Source: Bacteroidales bacterium UBA5342 | GTDB taxonomy: Bacteria > Bacteroidota > Bacteroidia > Bacteroidales > UBA5342 | Length of the DNA stretch: 37,084 nt | Direction of reading: 5' to 3' | Assembly: GCA_002408065.1 (NCBI GenBank) | Contig: DHQI01000084.1 | Coordinates: 8,714-45,797, forward strand | Part shown: positions 1 to 8,497 of the stretch, piece after piece | How positions within the stretch are numbered: the stretch's first letter is position 1 | Layout: every line of letters begins with the position of its first letter | The notes under the pieces: model-generated | Databases searched by the model: none | The model's input: the letters and a program-made list of their open reading frames with translations, nothing else | What the model was told of the DNA's origin: nothing | Translations under genes and position numbers: made by a program

Positions 1-45
1 CTTGAATGATTAAATAACTCCTTTCAAAAATAGAAAAATTATATC

Positions 46-1917
46 TTACTTGAATTTGAGTTTTTTCAGGCTATCGTCCGTCTTCAGAATGGTTTTTGCA
101 GCGCCGTTGAACTTGTTCTTTTTAAAGGTCACATTTTTAGAATGTTCAATCTGTATAGCTGCTTCATCCGGGTATTTTTGCGGAAAAGTGCCCGAATAAT
201 TAAAGGTATTGTCTTCCACTTTTAGACCATCGACATTGCATATTTGCAATATCCAGCTGTCCCAATGATTGAAAATATTATTTGTAATCTCGATATTTTT
301 AAAGGCAATGTTGGCATTATCATCGTCGGTATCGAAACGAATGACGCCGCGGTGCTGACCACTATGGGTACAGTCCTGAAAAGTATTGTTACGAATCACA
401 ACATTGGTGGCATTGCCACTCTCGTACCAGTGAGAGCTCTCTACCGGTATCAGGATAGCTTCCATCTCGGTACTGAAATAGTTGTTTTCTATCACGGTAT
501 TTTTAGGGTTTGAAATCAGCAGACCACGGGCGCGGTTGTTTTGTATTTTACAATTCTGCACCAAGAGGTCGGGATAGGCACTGACGTTTTCTATCAAGTC
601 ACCATACTGTACGCCTTGCGGCAACTCTTCGTTCAGCGTAATAATCTGGTAGCGACCATTAAGGTATTGAATGCTTTTAATCGTTACATAATCGTAGGCG
701 TGGAAGGAATCAGACAATCTTACCAAACCAAGAGTATCGCCAGCTACGCCAATCTGAAAACCTTTTTGCTGATCGTGGCCCATACGTACACCAATCTGAT
801 TTTTGTCTAACAAATCTGTTATGATCTGGTATGTGCCGTGAATATTTGAGGCATCGTCCAGCTGATTTTCGAAAGTGCAATTCTTCAATTCTATCTTACC
901 ACGGCATCCCACAAAGTGAGTAGCATCAGCCGTAGTTGATACCATACGACCTTGCGATGGCGTCACATTGAAATTATCCAGTATTAAATCAGCCGAATTT
1001 TCGGCAATGATCCCCATTCCACCCGCGTGGTGCACATTCACATTTTCGGCATTAAAACCATAAGTGTGCGTAACCCTGAAAGCAGGCGCAACACGATTGA
1101 AACCCTGTGATCCTTTCATCGTCAAAATCATTCCTACCGGTGGCAGTTTTTTACTATGCCCATATACGCGTACCATACCCGGTTTTAGTTCTTTAACCAT
1201 TACTTTATTCTCGCGACCTAAATTTTTAAACTCAACGGCGCGGTGATCATATTCGTATTTGTAAGACACCTGTTCTACATTGCGGCTAAGCTCTGCTTTA
1301 GTACTTGTAGTAATGTTGGTATAGCTTTCGGTATCGAACATAATAGCCTTGCGAACAGGATCGTAAAGGATGCTCTGACCGATAGAATGCTCGTAGTAAG
1401 GCTTAATAAAAATGAGCTGACCATTACGGATTTCGTAAGGATAACGTTCTTCTATGCTCATATCAAAGGTTTTGTTCTCCTCATCAATAGCTACAATCTT
1501 TCCTTCGCTATGGAAAGGTTCATTCCAGTCAATGGACAAGTTTTTAATCGTAATATTCTTACTGTTATCTACCAAAAATGGAATCATAATACCGTGAAAG
1601 ATAAAGATGGAACCTTGGCCATCAATAGTCAGGTTTTTTAAATCTTTCAACGGGAAAGCCGTGTTTATCATCACATCACAATGGTTGGAGATATGCACAA
1701 ATTCTTCCAATCCTTTTTCGGAATAGAAATGGTAAGTTCCCTTTTCGAATTTGATTTCTGAAAGCGGTTTCACATCAGCTTCCAGAATACGTTTTATCAC
1801 TGCCGGCGTGGCATCTCCGGCTATATCGGTACCAAAAGTATGTGTCTCACCTGCACAGGCAAACCAAAATGTTGAAGCTAACAGTGCAATTAATAATAAT
1901 AGTCGTTTGATATTCAT
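46..1917 (-). CDS. GH110-like alpha-1,3-galactosidase, exported
   Basis: Predicted exo-alpha-galactosidase of glycoside hydrolase family 110, a right-handed beta-helix family that removes terminal alpha-1,3-linked galactose. What is seen: an N-terminal hydrophobic signal followed by Cys-Ala-Gly (SPI or lipoprotein, lipobox is poor), the segment FPLKDLKNLTIDGQG near the first third, and the paired motifs ADATHF and DDASNIHG in the middle, giving three aspartates at about residues 331, 354 and 355. Their spacing matches the three-carboxylate active site known for GH110. The rest is Asn-rich beta-helix repeats. Length (624 aa) fits the family. I chose the ATG at 1917 because it directly precedes the signal peptide; the ATG at 1938 is possible, while the one at 1959 lies inside the probable -7 box. 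The gene stands alone behind its own promoter with a repeated operator. Family call is from memory of family motifs, so fairly but not fully sure. Confidence 0.82.
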   Translation of the reverse strand: MNIKRLLLLIALLASTFWFACAGETHTFGTDIAGDATPAVIKRILEADVKPLSEIKFEKGTYHFYSEKGLEEFVHISNHCDVMINTAFPLKDLKNLTIDGQGSIFIFHGIMIPFLVDNSKNITIKNLSIDWNEPFHSEGKIVAIDEENKTFDMSIEERYPYEIRNGQLIFIKPYYEHSIGQSILYDPVRKAIMFDTESYTNITTSTKAELSRNVEQVSYKYEYDHRAVEFKNLGRENKVMVKELKPGMVRVYGHSKKLPPVGMILTMKGSQGFNRVAPAFRVTHTYGFNAENVNVHHAGGMGIIAENSADLILDNFNVTPSQGRMVSTTADATHFVGCRGKIELKNCTFENQLDDASNIHGTYQIITDLLDKNQIGVRMGHDQQKGFQIGVAGDTLGLVRLSDSFHAYDYVTIKSIQYLNGRYQIITLNEELPQGVQYGDLIENVSAYPDLLVQNCKIQNNRARGLLISNPKNTVIENNYFSTEMEAILIPVESSHWYESGNATNVVIRNNTFQDCTHSGQHRGVIRFDTDDDNANIAFKNIEITNNIFNHWDSWILQICNVDGLKVEDNTFNYSGTFPQKYPDEAAIQIEHSKNVTFKKNKFNGAAKTILKTDDSLKKLKFK

Positions 1918-1956
1918 TTTTGCGTCGTTTTTGTCCATTAGGGAATTTTCACGATG

Positions 1957-2019
1957 CAAATGTTCTTAATATACGACAAGGTTTGGTGTTTTGTGGTAAG
2001 ATTGATGTGTTTTGTGGTA
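1957..2019 (-). promoter_or_regulatory. Promoter with duplicated activator-type operator for the GH110 gene
   Basis: On the minus strand a -7-like box AACATTTG (1957-1964, one mismatch to TAnnTTTG) lies about 40 bases before the ATG at 1917. Upstream are two perfect copies of TACCACAAAACAC at 1986-1998 and 2007-2019. Their starts are 21 bases apart, which is two helical turns. With transcription starting near 1950 they centre at about -42 and -63, a class-II activator geometry. The regulator is not identified. Confidence 0.6.
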
Positions 2020-2496
2020 CAGAGAAACATTAAAGGAGAAAGAAAAACACGTATCACCCTCTTCTACTGACATATAACAAAAAGCAACTACCTAAGCTCA
2101 AAAACGCTTTTATTATCTTAATGACTTCCGCATATATTGTTTTTTTTAATTTACACTTTCAGGAAAAGAGCAAAACAACTAAAGATAGCTTATAAAACAG
2201 GCAAACACTAATAAGGCAAAATAGGGAATTATAAATACCAATAATGAAGTATACGTGCCATTATAAACACTACACGTAGCTTAAATTGCCGCTTAAGTCT
2301 TGGCTATGGAGATAAATTTAAGGTAGCTAGGTCAACAAAGAAGTAATCATCACACTATCCAAGTCACCACATATAGCAGTAAGCACTTGTTTCGCAGCTA
2401 CATCATTAGATATTTAGCAAAGGGCAATTACACTAAACCCAATAGCTAAAAAAACATAACAAACTTTACGACTAAGCCTTATCTTGAGAATCAATA
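2020..2496. other. AT-rich intergenic stretch without a gene
   Basis: Between the GH110 regulatory region and the end of the CBM9-like gene. I see no credible reading frame, RNA gene or strong hairpin. It probably holds the 3' end of the CBM9-like gene transcript. Confidence 0.6.
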
Positions 2497-3273
2497 CTAT
2501 TTCACAAACTCCAAAACGGCAAAACGATTAGACTGATGAACACCTTCTTCCAATTCCTGGAGTAAATTTGAATTAGTCATCGTTTCGCGGTCTTCATCCT
2601 CAGGAATGCTTTTAAGTATATCACGATTTTGTCGGATAGCTAAAAAGCGCCAATTCTCCCCTGCTGCTATTGGCGAAGTCTCAATCACACGATTAAAAGC
2701 TTTAGCCGGAAGAGCCATTTCCATCGTCCAACCAGTATCAGTATCCGAATTATCATTGATACTACCATCTATTTTTACTCCTATTTTAATATTAGGATTG
2801 TAATCCTTGATTACACCCGCTCCTTTCCCTAACAGATCATCAAAATAGAGCACGTCATTAATTGTTTCAAGTAAGTTGACTTCAAAACAGAAATGCATCG
2901 AAGCATCCTTACCTGCCGGTATCAAGAAAACCTCAGCACAATCATCAAAAAAGGGTCTGCCATCGCGCTTTTGCTCCACAGCAGTTATATACTTATCCTG
3001 ACATTCGAAATAAAAATAAAGCGTATCCTCAGTCCACATAGCACGAAAAGAAGTCTTCACTTTATAGTTATCATCCTTTATCACATAAAAATGATTCACA
3101 CTATCAGCTATAGCCCTTTGCCAGCTATCTTCATCCATTTTACCATCGATACACATAGGCTCCTCCACATATATGGCCTTATATGTATCAGGTACAAAGG
3201 CTTCCCTACTTGTACAAGAATTTAGTAATAATATGAATAAGAAAAATGATATAATATATTCCATACGCTTCAT
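2497..3273 (-). CDS. CBM9-like (DOMON-type) carbohydrate-binding lipoprotein
   Basis: A predicted surface or periplasmic lipoprotein: a short Lys/Arg start, a hydrophobic stretch and a Leu-Asn-Ser-Cys lipobox. The mature part looks like the 'carbohydrate-binding family 9-like' domain of Bacteroidota: an opening YKAIYVEEPMCIDGKMDEDSW with the typical IDGKxDExxW signature, an FRAMWTEDTLYFYFECQDKY strand pair, a DDCAEVFLIP segment and a late GWTMEMALPAKAF. Such proteins fold as a beta-sandwich and usually bind sugars; no catalytic function is known for the family. It covers nearly the whole protein, so this is a stand-alone binding module. Start at 3273 gives a normal lipoprotein n-region; 3264 and 3294 are alternatives. 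It lies upstream of the GH110 gene on the same strand but 579 bases away, so co-transcription is doubtful. Confidence 0.75.
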   Translation of the reverse strand: MKRMEYIISFFLFILLLNSCTSREAFVPDTYKAIYVEEPMCIDGKMDEDSWQRAIADSVNHFYVIKDDNYKVKTSFRAMWTEDTLYFYFECQDKYITAVEQKRDGRPFFDDCAEVFLIPAGKDASMHFCFEVNLLETINDVLYFDDLLGKGAGVIKDYNPNIKIGVKIDGSINDNSDTDTGWTMEMALPAKAFNRVIETSPIAAGENWRFLAIRQNRDILKSIPEDEDRETMTNSNLLQELEEGVHQSNRFAVLEFVK

Positions 3274-3294
3274 GAGGTTAACTTTTAAGCACAT

Positions 3295-3715
3295 ACTGTA
3301 ACAAGTAGTTTATTAGGTAATAATATCGTACTGTGAGATGGTGCGCTAAAATATGACAAATATGGCTCTATTCCCAATTTTATGGAAGGATAAAAAAAAG
3401 ACGAATATCCTTATAAAGTATTTAATCTGTACTTTCTTCCCTGATATTATATATGTCCTTCAAATAAGCAATGCCTTTTTAAGAGCGTCGCCTTCAATTA
3501 ATCTTCACCTTTATAAATAATTTTATTTTTATCAATTGTGAGTAAAGCAAAATATACGATATCCTCCCACCTATTCCACGCCTCCCTCCAATCGGAGAAA
3601 AGTATATCCCTCAGAGACGATAGAGCATACCATAAAAACCCAAACATCTACAAAAACAAAAAATGCCCTTATACGTTATGCTCTACAAACGTCTATTTCC
3701 GATAAAAGCATTTTT
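3295..3715. other. Divergent intergenic region, no gene
   Basis: Lies between the minus-strand CBM9-like gene and the plus-strand transglutaminase-like gene, so it should hold both promoters. No clean TAnnTTTG box was found for either; the best on the plus strand, CATTTTTG at 3709-3716, overlaps the GTG start and is suspect. No RNA gene or strong hairpin was seen. Confidence 0.5.
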
Positions 3716-4801
3716 GTGAAACAGCTCCTCATCATACTCCTTCTATCGCCTTGGCTCATCCAAGCTAGACAAAAACCTGATTTCACCCCAATAGATGAAG
3801 CCTCGCAAAACACCCCTCAAAATTTAACCACGCATACCGAAATAGCCAGGTATCTCTGCCGAAATCTAAATACAGACATAGAAAAAGCCCGCGCTATTTA
3901 TATTTGGGTAAGCCATAATATCACGTATGATTTTGATTTGAATGTACAAAATCTTGTCATCACCTATGAGATGCAAACGGTAGACGAAGCCTTAAAGAAA
4001 CGCAAAGGTTTGTGTCAGCACTATTCTGATCTCTTTCACGCTATGGCAAGCTCTGTCGGTTTGGATAGTTATGTTATAAGCGGCTACACCAAAGATTACA
4101 ACAGAACAATAAGTCCGGTAAGCCATGCCTGGAATATGCTTAGGATCAATAATAACTACTACTTCGTAGATGCTACCTGGGCTGCGGGACAAATCGTCAA
4201 TGGCGTGTATAACGATACTTTTAGTGATGATTTCTTCCTCAAACACCCTTATCAATTTATACGGCAACATATGCCCTTTGACCCTATGTGGCAATGCCTC
4301 TCCGCCCCACTAACTCACCAAGAATTTATCGAAGGCCATTATGCCAAAACTGACAGTTCCGGGCATTACGATTTCGCCTCACTCATTGATAATCATAAGC
4401 AATCCGGCAAATTGCAACAATATCAAAATGCCAAAAAACGCATTATTGCTAACGGCGTACAAAATCAGCTCATCCAAAACAAAGTGGACGACTACACCCG
4501 GCTTATTACTAACGAAAACTACAATGCTGCCGTAGATGTGCTCAATGATGCTGTACTGAAATACAACAGCTACGTAGAACTAAAAAACAAATACCAACAA
4601 CACAGCCATCATCACAAATCTGAACTGCAAGACTTACTTTATAGCGCCGACCACCAAACCACTAAAGCACAGAATATTTTAACATCATTAAACACCAGTG
4701 AGCCCCCACTCAAAAAGGCCATTTCCAACGCCCTCAAACAAATTGCTGAAATGGCAGTCTATCTGGAAAAAGAAAAGCAATACATAAGACGAATGGGATA
4801 A
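3716..4801 (+). CDS. Secreted transglutaminase-like (cysteine protease fold) protein
   Basis: Exported protein of 361 aa with an N-terminal signal peptide (MKQLLIILLL...). Residues about 40-160 form a transglutaminase-core domain: KGLCQHYSDLF carries the candidate catalytic Cys100, SHAWNML the His137 and YFVDATW the Asp152, a complete Cys-His-Asp triad in the usual order. In bacteria this fold mostly serves as protease, peptide N-glycanase-like or crosslinking enzyme, so the substrate cannot be told. The C-terminal half (about 220-361) is helical, rich in Gln, Lys and His, with likely coiled-coil character and no recognised domain. Start is GTG; no in-frame ATG exists upstream. It is monocistronic as far as can be seen, with a gap of about 150 bases to the next gene, which has its own promoter. 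Confidence 0.75.
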   Translation: MKQLLIILLLSPWLIQARQKPDFTPIDEASQNTPQNLTTHTEIARYLCRNLNTDIEKARAIYIWVSHNITYDFDLNVQNLVITYEMQTVDEALKKRKGLCQHYSDLFHAMASSVGLDSYVISGYTKDYNRTISPVSHAWNMLRINNNYYFVDATWAAGQIVNGVYNDTFSDDFFLKHPYQFIRQHMPFDPMWQCLSAPLTHQEFIEGHYAKTDSSGHYDFASLIDNHKQSGKLQQYQNAKKRIIANGVQNQLIQNKVDDYTRLITNENYNAAVDVLNDAVLKYNSYVELKNKYQQHSHHHKSELQDLLYSADHQTTKAQNILTSLNTSEPPLKKAISNALKQIAEMAVYLEKEKQYIRRMG

Positions 4802-4853
4802 ACGCTTTCTTTACCTATTGATACAAACGAAAAACGACCTAAGCTTAAGTGCC

Positions 4854-4918
4854 ACCAAAATGTATACATCATCGGCTAAAAAGTTTAAGTTTAAAAATAC
4901 CTTAGGGACATACTTTTG
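4854..4918 (+). promoter_or_regulatory. Promoter with 37-base element, copy 1 (before first SDR gene)
   Basis: A 37-base element at 4854-4890 begins ACCAAAATGTATACAT and contains the perfect palindrome ATGTATACAT, then ATCGGC and AAGTTTAAGT. Exactly 20 bases later comes TACTTTTG (4911-4918), a perfect TAnnTTTG -7 box, 35 bases before the ATG at 4954. A second copy with 2 mismatches and the same spacing stands before the next SDR gene. The AAGTTTAAGT end falls where the -33 element should be; the palindrome would lie further upstream as an operator. Confidence 0.65.
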
Positions 4919-4953
4919 CAAGGTAAAATTCTTAAACCATAAAATTCAAAAAT

Positions 4954-5784
4954 ATGAAGAAGGTAGTTATCGTTACAGGAGCATCGTCAGGCATTGGCAA
5001 AGCCACTGCTTTGCAGTTAATCAAAGAAGGGCACACCGTTTACGGGGCTGCCCGCCGGGTAGAAAAAATGAAAGACATCGTTGCAGCAGGAGGAAAAGCT
5101 GTAGCTATGGATCTGACCAAGCACCAACAAGTCCATACAGCAATTCAAAATATCATTGATACGGAAGGCCGGATTGACGTCTTAGTCAACAATGCCGGCT
5201 ATGCAGTATATGGTGCTGTAGAGGAAGTAACTTACGAAAAAGCCAAGGAACAATTTGAGGTCAACCTTTTTGGTTTGGCCGAAGCCACCAAAGCTGTATT
5301 ACCCACTATGCGGACTCAAAAAAGTGGCACGGTTATTAACGTAACGTCCGTTGGTGGTAAAGTTTACGGCCCACTAGGTGCTTGGTATCATGCTACAAAG
5401 CATGCATTAGAAGGATGGAGCGATTGCTTACGTGTGGAAGTGAACCCATTAGGGATTGATGTTATCATCATTGAACCGGGCGTTATCAATACTGGCTTTG
5501 CCGACGCTATGGATCATAAAATGGATGAAGATAATGACGGCCCTTATCAAGCCTTTAAAAAGGCGATGAATAATATGATGAAGAACACGAGTAATCCTAA
5601 ACAGGCCAGTCATCCTTCGGTGATTGCTCAATGCATCTCAAAAGCTCTAAAAGCTAAAAATCCCAAGACAAGATATGTAGCCGGAAAAATGGCCAAACAA
5701 ACATTGATGGCTCGAAGATTTTTAAGTGATAAAGCTTTCGATAAAATGTTTGTACGAATGGTAAAAAACTATGGCAAACAGTAA
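4954..5784 (+). CDS. Short-chain dehydrogenase/reductase (classical SDR)
   Basis: NAD(P)-dependent oxidoreductase of the classical SDR type, 276 aa, cytoplasmic. The Rossmann glycine motif TGASSGIG is at residues 8-15, the structural NNAG at 79-82, and the catalytic Ser132, Tyr145 and Lys149 (YHATK) are all present. The early R/R after the second strand (AARRVEK) hints at NADP(H) preference. The closest general annotation is 'oxidoreductase, SDR family' acting on a carbonyl or alcohol; the substrate cannot be predicted. It is the first gene after a duplicated promoter element shared with the next SDR gene at 6117, so the two are probably controlled by the same regulator, possibly the AraC-type protein encoded at 8498. 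The two enzymes are only distantly related to each other. Confidence 0.9.
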   Translation: MKKVVIVTGASSGIGKATALQLIKEGHTVYGAARRVEKMKDIVAAGGKAVAMDLTKHQQVHTAIQNIIDTEGRIDVLVNNAGYAVYGAVEEVTYEKAKEQFEVNLFGLAEATKAVLPTMRTQKSGTVINVTSVGGKVYGPLGAWYHATKHALEGWSDCLRVEVNPLGIDVIIIEPGVINTGFADAMDHKMDEDNDGPYQAFKKAMNNMMKNTSNPKQASHPSVIAQCISKALKAKNPKTRYVAGKMAKQTLMARRFLSDKAFDKMFVRMVKNYGKQ

Positions 5785-5993
5785 GCCTTATTTCGCCCTA
5801 AGCCCTTGCTTCTGCTAGCCTTCCTTGGCACGTCTGGTTTCAAGGGGCATAAAAAAGTAAATTCATTACACCATGATAAGAATTCCTTTCCCATTATCAG
5901 GCTGCCACATTTAAAATTGCAAAAGAAACAGCTTGGTGTATCGAAGGGTGCACGAAAAAAAATAGATCTTCCAATCAAGAAAAAACAGTCCCA
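5785..5993. other. Intergenic stretch between the two SDR genes
   Basis: Open in several frames on both strands but the possible peptides (up to 76 aa plus, 69 aa minus) look unlike any family I know and have odd composition. The part at about 5795-5900 is somewhat richer in G and C than the neighbouring spacers and could be a dispersed non-coding repeat. No convincing terminator was found. Confidence 0.35.
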
Positions 5994-6058
5994 ACCAAAA
6001 TGTATACATTATCGGCAAAAAAGTTTAAGTCAGTAGCCTGTTTTCTGTTGTTTATTTG
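5994..6058 (+). promoter_or_regulatory. Promoter with 37-base element, copy 2 (before second SDR gene)
   Basis: Positions 5994-6030 repeat the 37-base element of 4854-4890 with two differences (C to T at element position 17, T to A at position 24), again with the palindrome ATGTATACAT. Exactly 20 bases later is TTTATTTG (6051-6058), one mismatch to TAnnTTTG, and then 58 bases of leader to the ATG at 6117. Confidence 0.65.
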
Positions 6059-6116
6059 CACCGTGAAAGTTTCACAAAAACAAACAGTCATATAATAACA
6101 TTTAAAATATATAATT

Positions 6117-7070
6117 ATGAGCACAAACAATCAATTTGGGAAAAAGGGATGGACACCTGAATTAATGAAATCTCAGAAAGGTAAAACTTACGTCATCACC
6201 GGTACTACGAGCGGAACAGGATTCGAAGCAGCACGTATCTTATTGTCGAAAGGTGCACAAGTAGTGATGCTAAACCGTAACCCTAAAAAATCGGCTGACG
6301 TGATTGCAACACTAAAAGAAAAGCTTGGAGCTAACATCGATGTAAGCGCTATAAAAATGGACTTGGGCGATCAGGCTTCAGTAAAAAAAGCATCAGAAGA
6401 GGTACTAAAAAAAGTTTCGCATATCGATGCCCTGATGTGTAACGGCGCCATCGCTCAGGTACCGAAACGTACCATTATCGGAAATAACTGGGAGAGTCAG
6501 ATGGCTGTCAATTTCTTTGGGCATTGGACCCTGCAAGCCATGCTTTTTCCAATGATTGAAAAATCGAAAGGACGCATCGTAACTGTTGGTAGTATGGGCT
6601 ACGATATGGGACTTAAAACCATCAAGTTCGACGATCTGAACTGGGCAAAAGACTACACCGCCAATGACGCTTACAGTCAAAGTAAACTGGCTCAGATTAT
6701 GACCATTTACGAATTGCAGGACAGATTAGCTAAAGCAGGTAAAACAGGCGTTAAAGCCTATGCTTGCCACCCGGGTTCTTCACGAACAGCCCTGATCAAA
6801 ACAAGTGGAAGTTTTATGATGCGATTGACTTTTGGTCTGATGAAATTGTCACCACTGACGCAGCCTGCCGAAAATGGCGCCTATCCGGAATTGATGTGTG
6901 CGACTGAAGAAAATCTGGATGAAACAGCTTTTTATGGTCCTACAGGACGTAGCAACTGGGTTGGCCCCGTTGGAGCACACCACCTGGAACCTCACGCCAA
7001 AGATAAAGCGGTAGCTAAGAAATTATGGGAACTTTCGGAAAAGGAAACGGGGGTGAAGTGGAGTTTTTAG
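6117..7070 (+). CDS. SDR-family oxidoreductase, protochlorophyllide-reductase-like branch
   Basis: Second short-chain dehydrogenase, 317 aa, longer than the first and of the WW-oxidoreductase / retinol-dehydrogenase / light-dependent-POR-like branch. Seen: an N-terminal extension (GWTPELMKSQKGKTYVITG) ahead of the glycine motif TGTTSGTG (28-35), an NRNPKK segment after strand 2 that favours NADP(H), CNGA in place of the usual NNAG (108-111), Ser159 and the catalytic Tyr186-Ser-Gln-Ser-Lys190. The C-terminal part has PxGPTGRSNWVGPVG-like loops typical of this branch in bacteria. The substrate is unknown; there is no reason to connect it with chlorophyll here. It probably leads an operon with the membrane protein and the EFR1 ferredoxin that follow (gaps 54 and 16 bases), and shares its promoter element with the upstream SDR gene. 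Confidence 0.88.
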   Translation: MSTNNQFGKKGWTPELMKSQKGKTYVITGTTSGTGFEAARILLSKGAQVVMLNRNPKKSADVIATLKEKLGANIDVSAIKMDLGDQASVKKASEEVLKKVSHIDALMCNGAIAQVPKRTIIGNNWESQMAVNFFGHWTLQAMLFPMIEKSKGRIVTVGSMGYDMGLKTIKFDDLNWAKDYTANDAYSQSKLAQIMTIYELQDRLAKAGKTGVKAYACHPGSSRTALIKTSGSFMMRLTFGLMKLSPLTQPAENGAYPELMCATEENLDETAFYGPTGRSNWVGPVGAHHLEPHAKDKAVAKKLWELSEKETGVKWSF

Positions 7071-7124
7071 GAAGTGACTAGAGTGAGCTAGAGTAATTAA
7101 AGTTAATTCAAAACCATCAATAAC

Positions 7125-7637
7125 ATGGATATCTTAAAAACAGCAACAGATTGGGCTAAGGCCGAATTATTATCCACGCCCTTTTTTATTTTGGCAGGGA
7201 TATTGTTTGCAGCTACCAGCATTGGATTATGGCACTTGGGCAAAACAGATTTAGCACGTGCATATATTATTCCGACTGCAGTAGCAGGGGCTTTACTCAT
7301 AGTCATTGGAACAGGATTATTTTTCACCAATAAAGCAAGGGTAAAAAACTTTTCTGAAGAGTATAACCGAGACGTCCAAGCTTTTGTACAAAGCGAGATA
7401 GAACGTGTAGACAGTACTATTAAAGAGTACACAGTACAAGTTTTTAGGATAATTCCTATTTTGATCATTGCAGCAGCTCTGGTATTTCTTTTTGTAAGTG
7501 CCCCCAATTGGCGAGCCATTAGTATCACCACCATTGCGATGCTCACCATTATTCTATTCATTGATGGCATGGCACACGCCCGCATTGCAGAGTATGGAGA
7601 AGAATTAGAAAAAGCAAAAACAGAATTAAAACATTAG
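7125..7637 (+). CDS. Four-helix integral membrane protein of unknown function
   Basis: Inner-membrane protein of 170 aa that I do not recognise. Predicted membrane helices lie at about residues 18-38, 44-68, 105-127 and 131-150. Between helices 2 and 3 is a charged loop with a helical stretch (ARVKNFSEEYNRDVQAFVQ) and the C-terminus is a charged helix (EEYGEELEKAKTELKH-like). No catalytic motif, cysteine or haem ligand pattern stands out. It lies between an SDR gene (54 bases upstream) and an EFR1 flavodoxin/ferredoxin gene (16 bases downstream) on the same strand, so a link to the redox cluster is likely by position only. Confidence 0.75.
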   Translation: MDILKTATDWAKAELLSTPFFILAGILFAATSIGLWHLGKTDLARAYIIPTAVAGALLIVIGTGLFFTNKARVKNFSEEYNRDVQAFVQSEIERVDSTIKEYTVQVFRIIPILIIAAALVFLFVSAPNWRAISITTIAMLTIILFIDGMAHARIAEYGEELEKAKTELKH

Positions 7638-7653
7638 ATTACAAATACTAACA

Positions 7654-8448
7654 ATGAAAATTTTATACTTTACAGCTACAGGAAATAGCTTGTATATCGC
7701 CAAATCGCTAGGCGGTGAATTATTATCGATTCCTCAATTGGATAAAAAGGGCATCTATGAATTTACTGATGATAAAATCGGTATTGTGTTTCCGCTTCAC
7801 GCTTGGGGTGTACCGTCTTATGTTGCCGAATTTCTTAAGAAAGCAAGTTTTAACTGTGAGTACCTTTTTGCGGTAACCACTTACGGTATCTACTCCGGTG
7901 CAGTAGCTATGCACTTAACAAATATTGGCAAGGAAGCCGGTTACTCCTTCGATTATATCAACAGGATCAAGATGGTCGACAATTATCTGCCTACCTTTGA
8001 TATGAAAAAAGAAATAGAAAAGGAGCCCAAGAAGTTTATCGAAAAGCATTTGGTCATGGTCAAATCCGATATTGCATCTTCGAAGCAATGGATCTTAAAA
8101 GAATCCATCCTCAATAGAGCTTCCTTTAACTATATGGCCAAAAGGGGCAATAAACCCTTTAACGAAAAACGCCTAAAGGTGCATGTCTATGGTGAAGGCA
8201 TCAAAAACTATATCGAGGTAAACGATAATTGTACCCAATGTGGGATATGCACTAAAGTATGCCCTGTCGATAACATTGTGATTGACAATAACGATGGCAA
8301 AATAGCTTTGAGTGATAAATGCTTTATGTGTTTTGCTTGTATACATAACTGTCCGTCAAATGCCATTCATATCAAAGGAGAAGTGAGCGACAACAGGTTT
8401 AGAAATAGCAATGTTAAGTTGAAAGAGATTATTACCGCTAATAATTAG
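7654..8448 (+). CDS. EFR1-type flavodoxin-ferredoxin fusion protein
   Basis: Cytoplasmic electron-transfer protein of 264 aa. The N-terminus starts as a flavodoxin-like domain with the FMN phosphate loop TATGNS (residues 7-12) and a second loop around TTYGIYSG. The C-terminal part (about 188-240) is a bacterial ferredoxin domain with two complete Cx2Cx2Cx3CP motifs: Cys193, 196, 199, 203 and Cys223, 226, 229, 233, predicting two [4Fe-4S] clusters. This is the domain order of the 'EFR1 family ferrodoxin' group, common in anaerobes, which passes electrons between an unknown donor and acceptor. It ends the probable operon that begins with the second SDR gene and could be its redox partner (inference). 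The AraC gene follows after 49 bases with its own promoter. Confidence 0.87.
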   Translation: MKILYFTATGNSLYIAKSLGGELLSIPQLDKKGIYEFTDDKIGIVFPLHAWGVPSYVAEFLKKASFNCEYLFAVTTYGIYSGAVAMHLTNIGKEAGYSFDYINRIKMVDNYLPTFDMKKEIEKEPKKFIEKHLVMVKSDIASSKQWILKESILNRASFNYMAKRGNKPFNEKRLKVHVYGEGIKNYIEVNDNCTQCGICTKVCPVDNIVIDNNDGKIALSDKCFMCFACIHNCPSNAIHIKGEVSDNRFRNSNVKLKEIITANN

Positions 8449-8484
8449 TCTCTATCAAGGTAGGTATGACAATCCATTTTAGTT

Positions 8485-8492
8485 TAAATTTG
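8485..8492 (+). promoter_or_regulatory. -7 box of the AraC-family gene, predicts a leaderless mRNA
   Basis: TAAATTTG at 8485-8492 fits TAnnTTTG exactly and ends only 5 bases before the ATG at 8498. Transcription would then start at or within a few bases of the start codon. Confidence 0.55.
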
Positions 8493-8497
8493 CATCA

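Noticed and set aside
5769..6036. Small reading frames on both strands between the SDR genes
   Set aside because: They overlap each other and the duplicated promoter element, lack start signals and show no family resemblance.
6117..7070. Light-dependent protochlorophyllide reductase
   Set aside because: Only the broad SDR branch fits; no photosynthesis gene is near and the region is otherwise heterotrophic.
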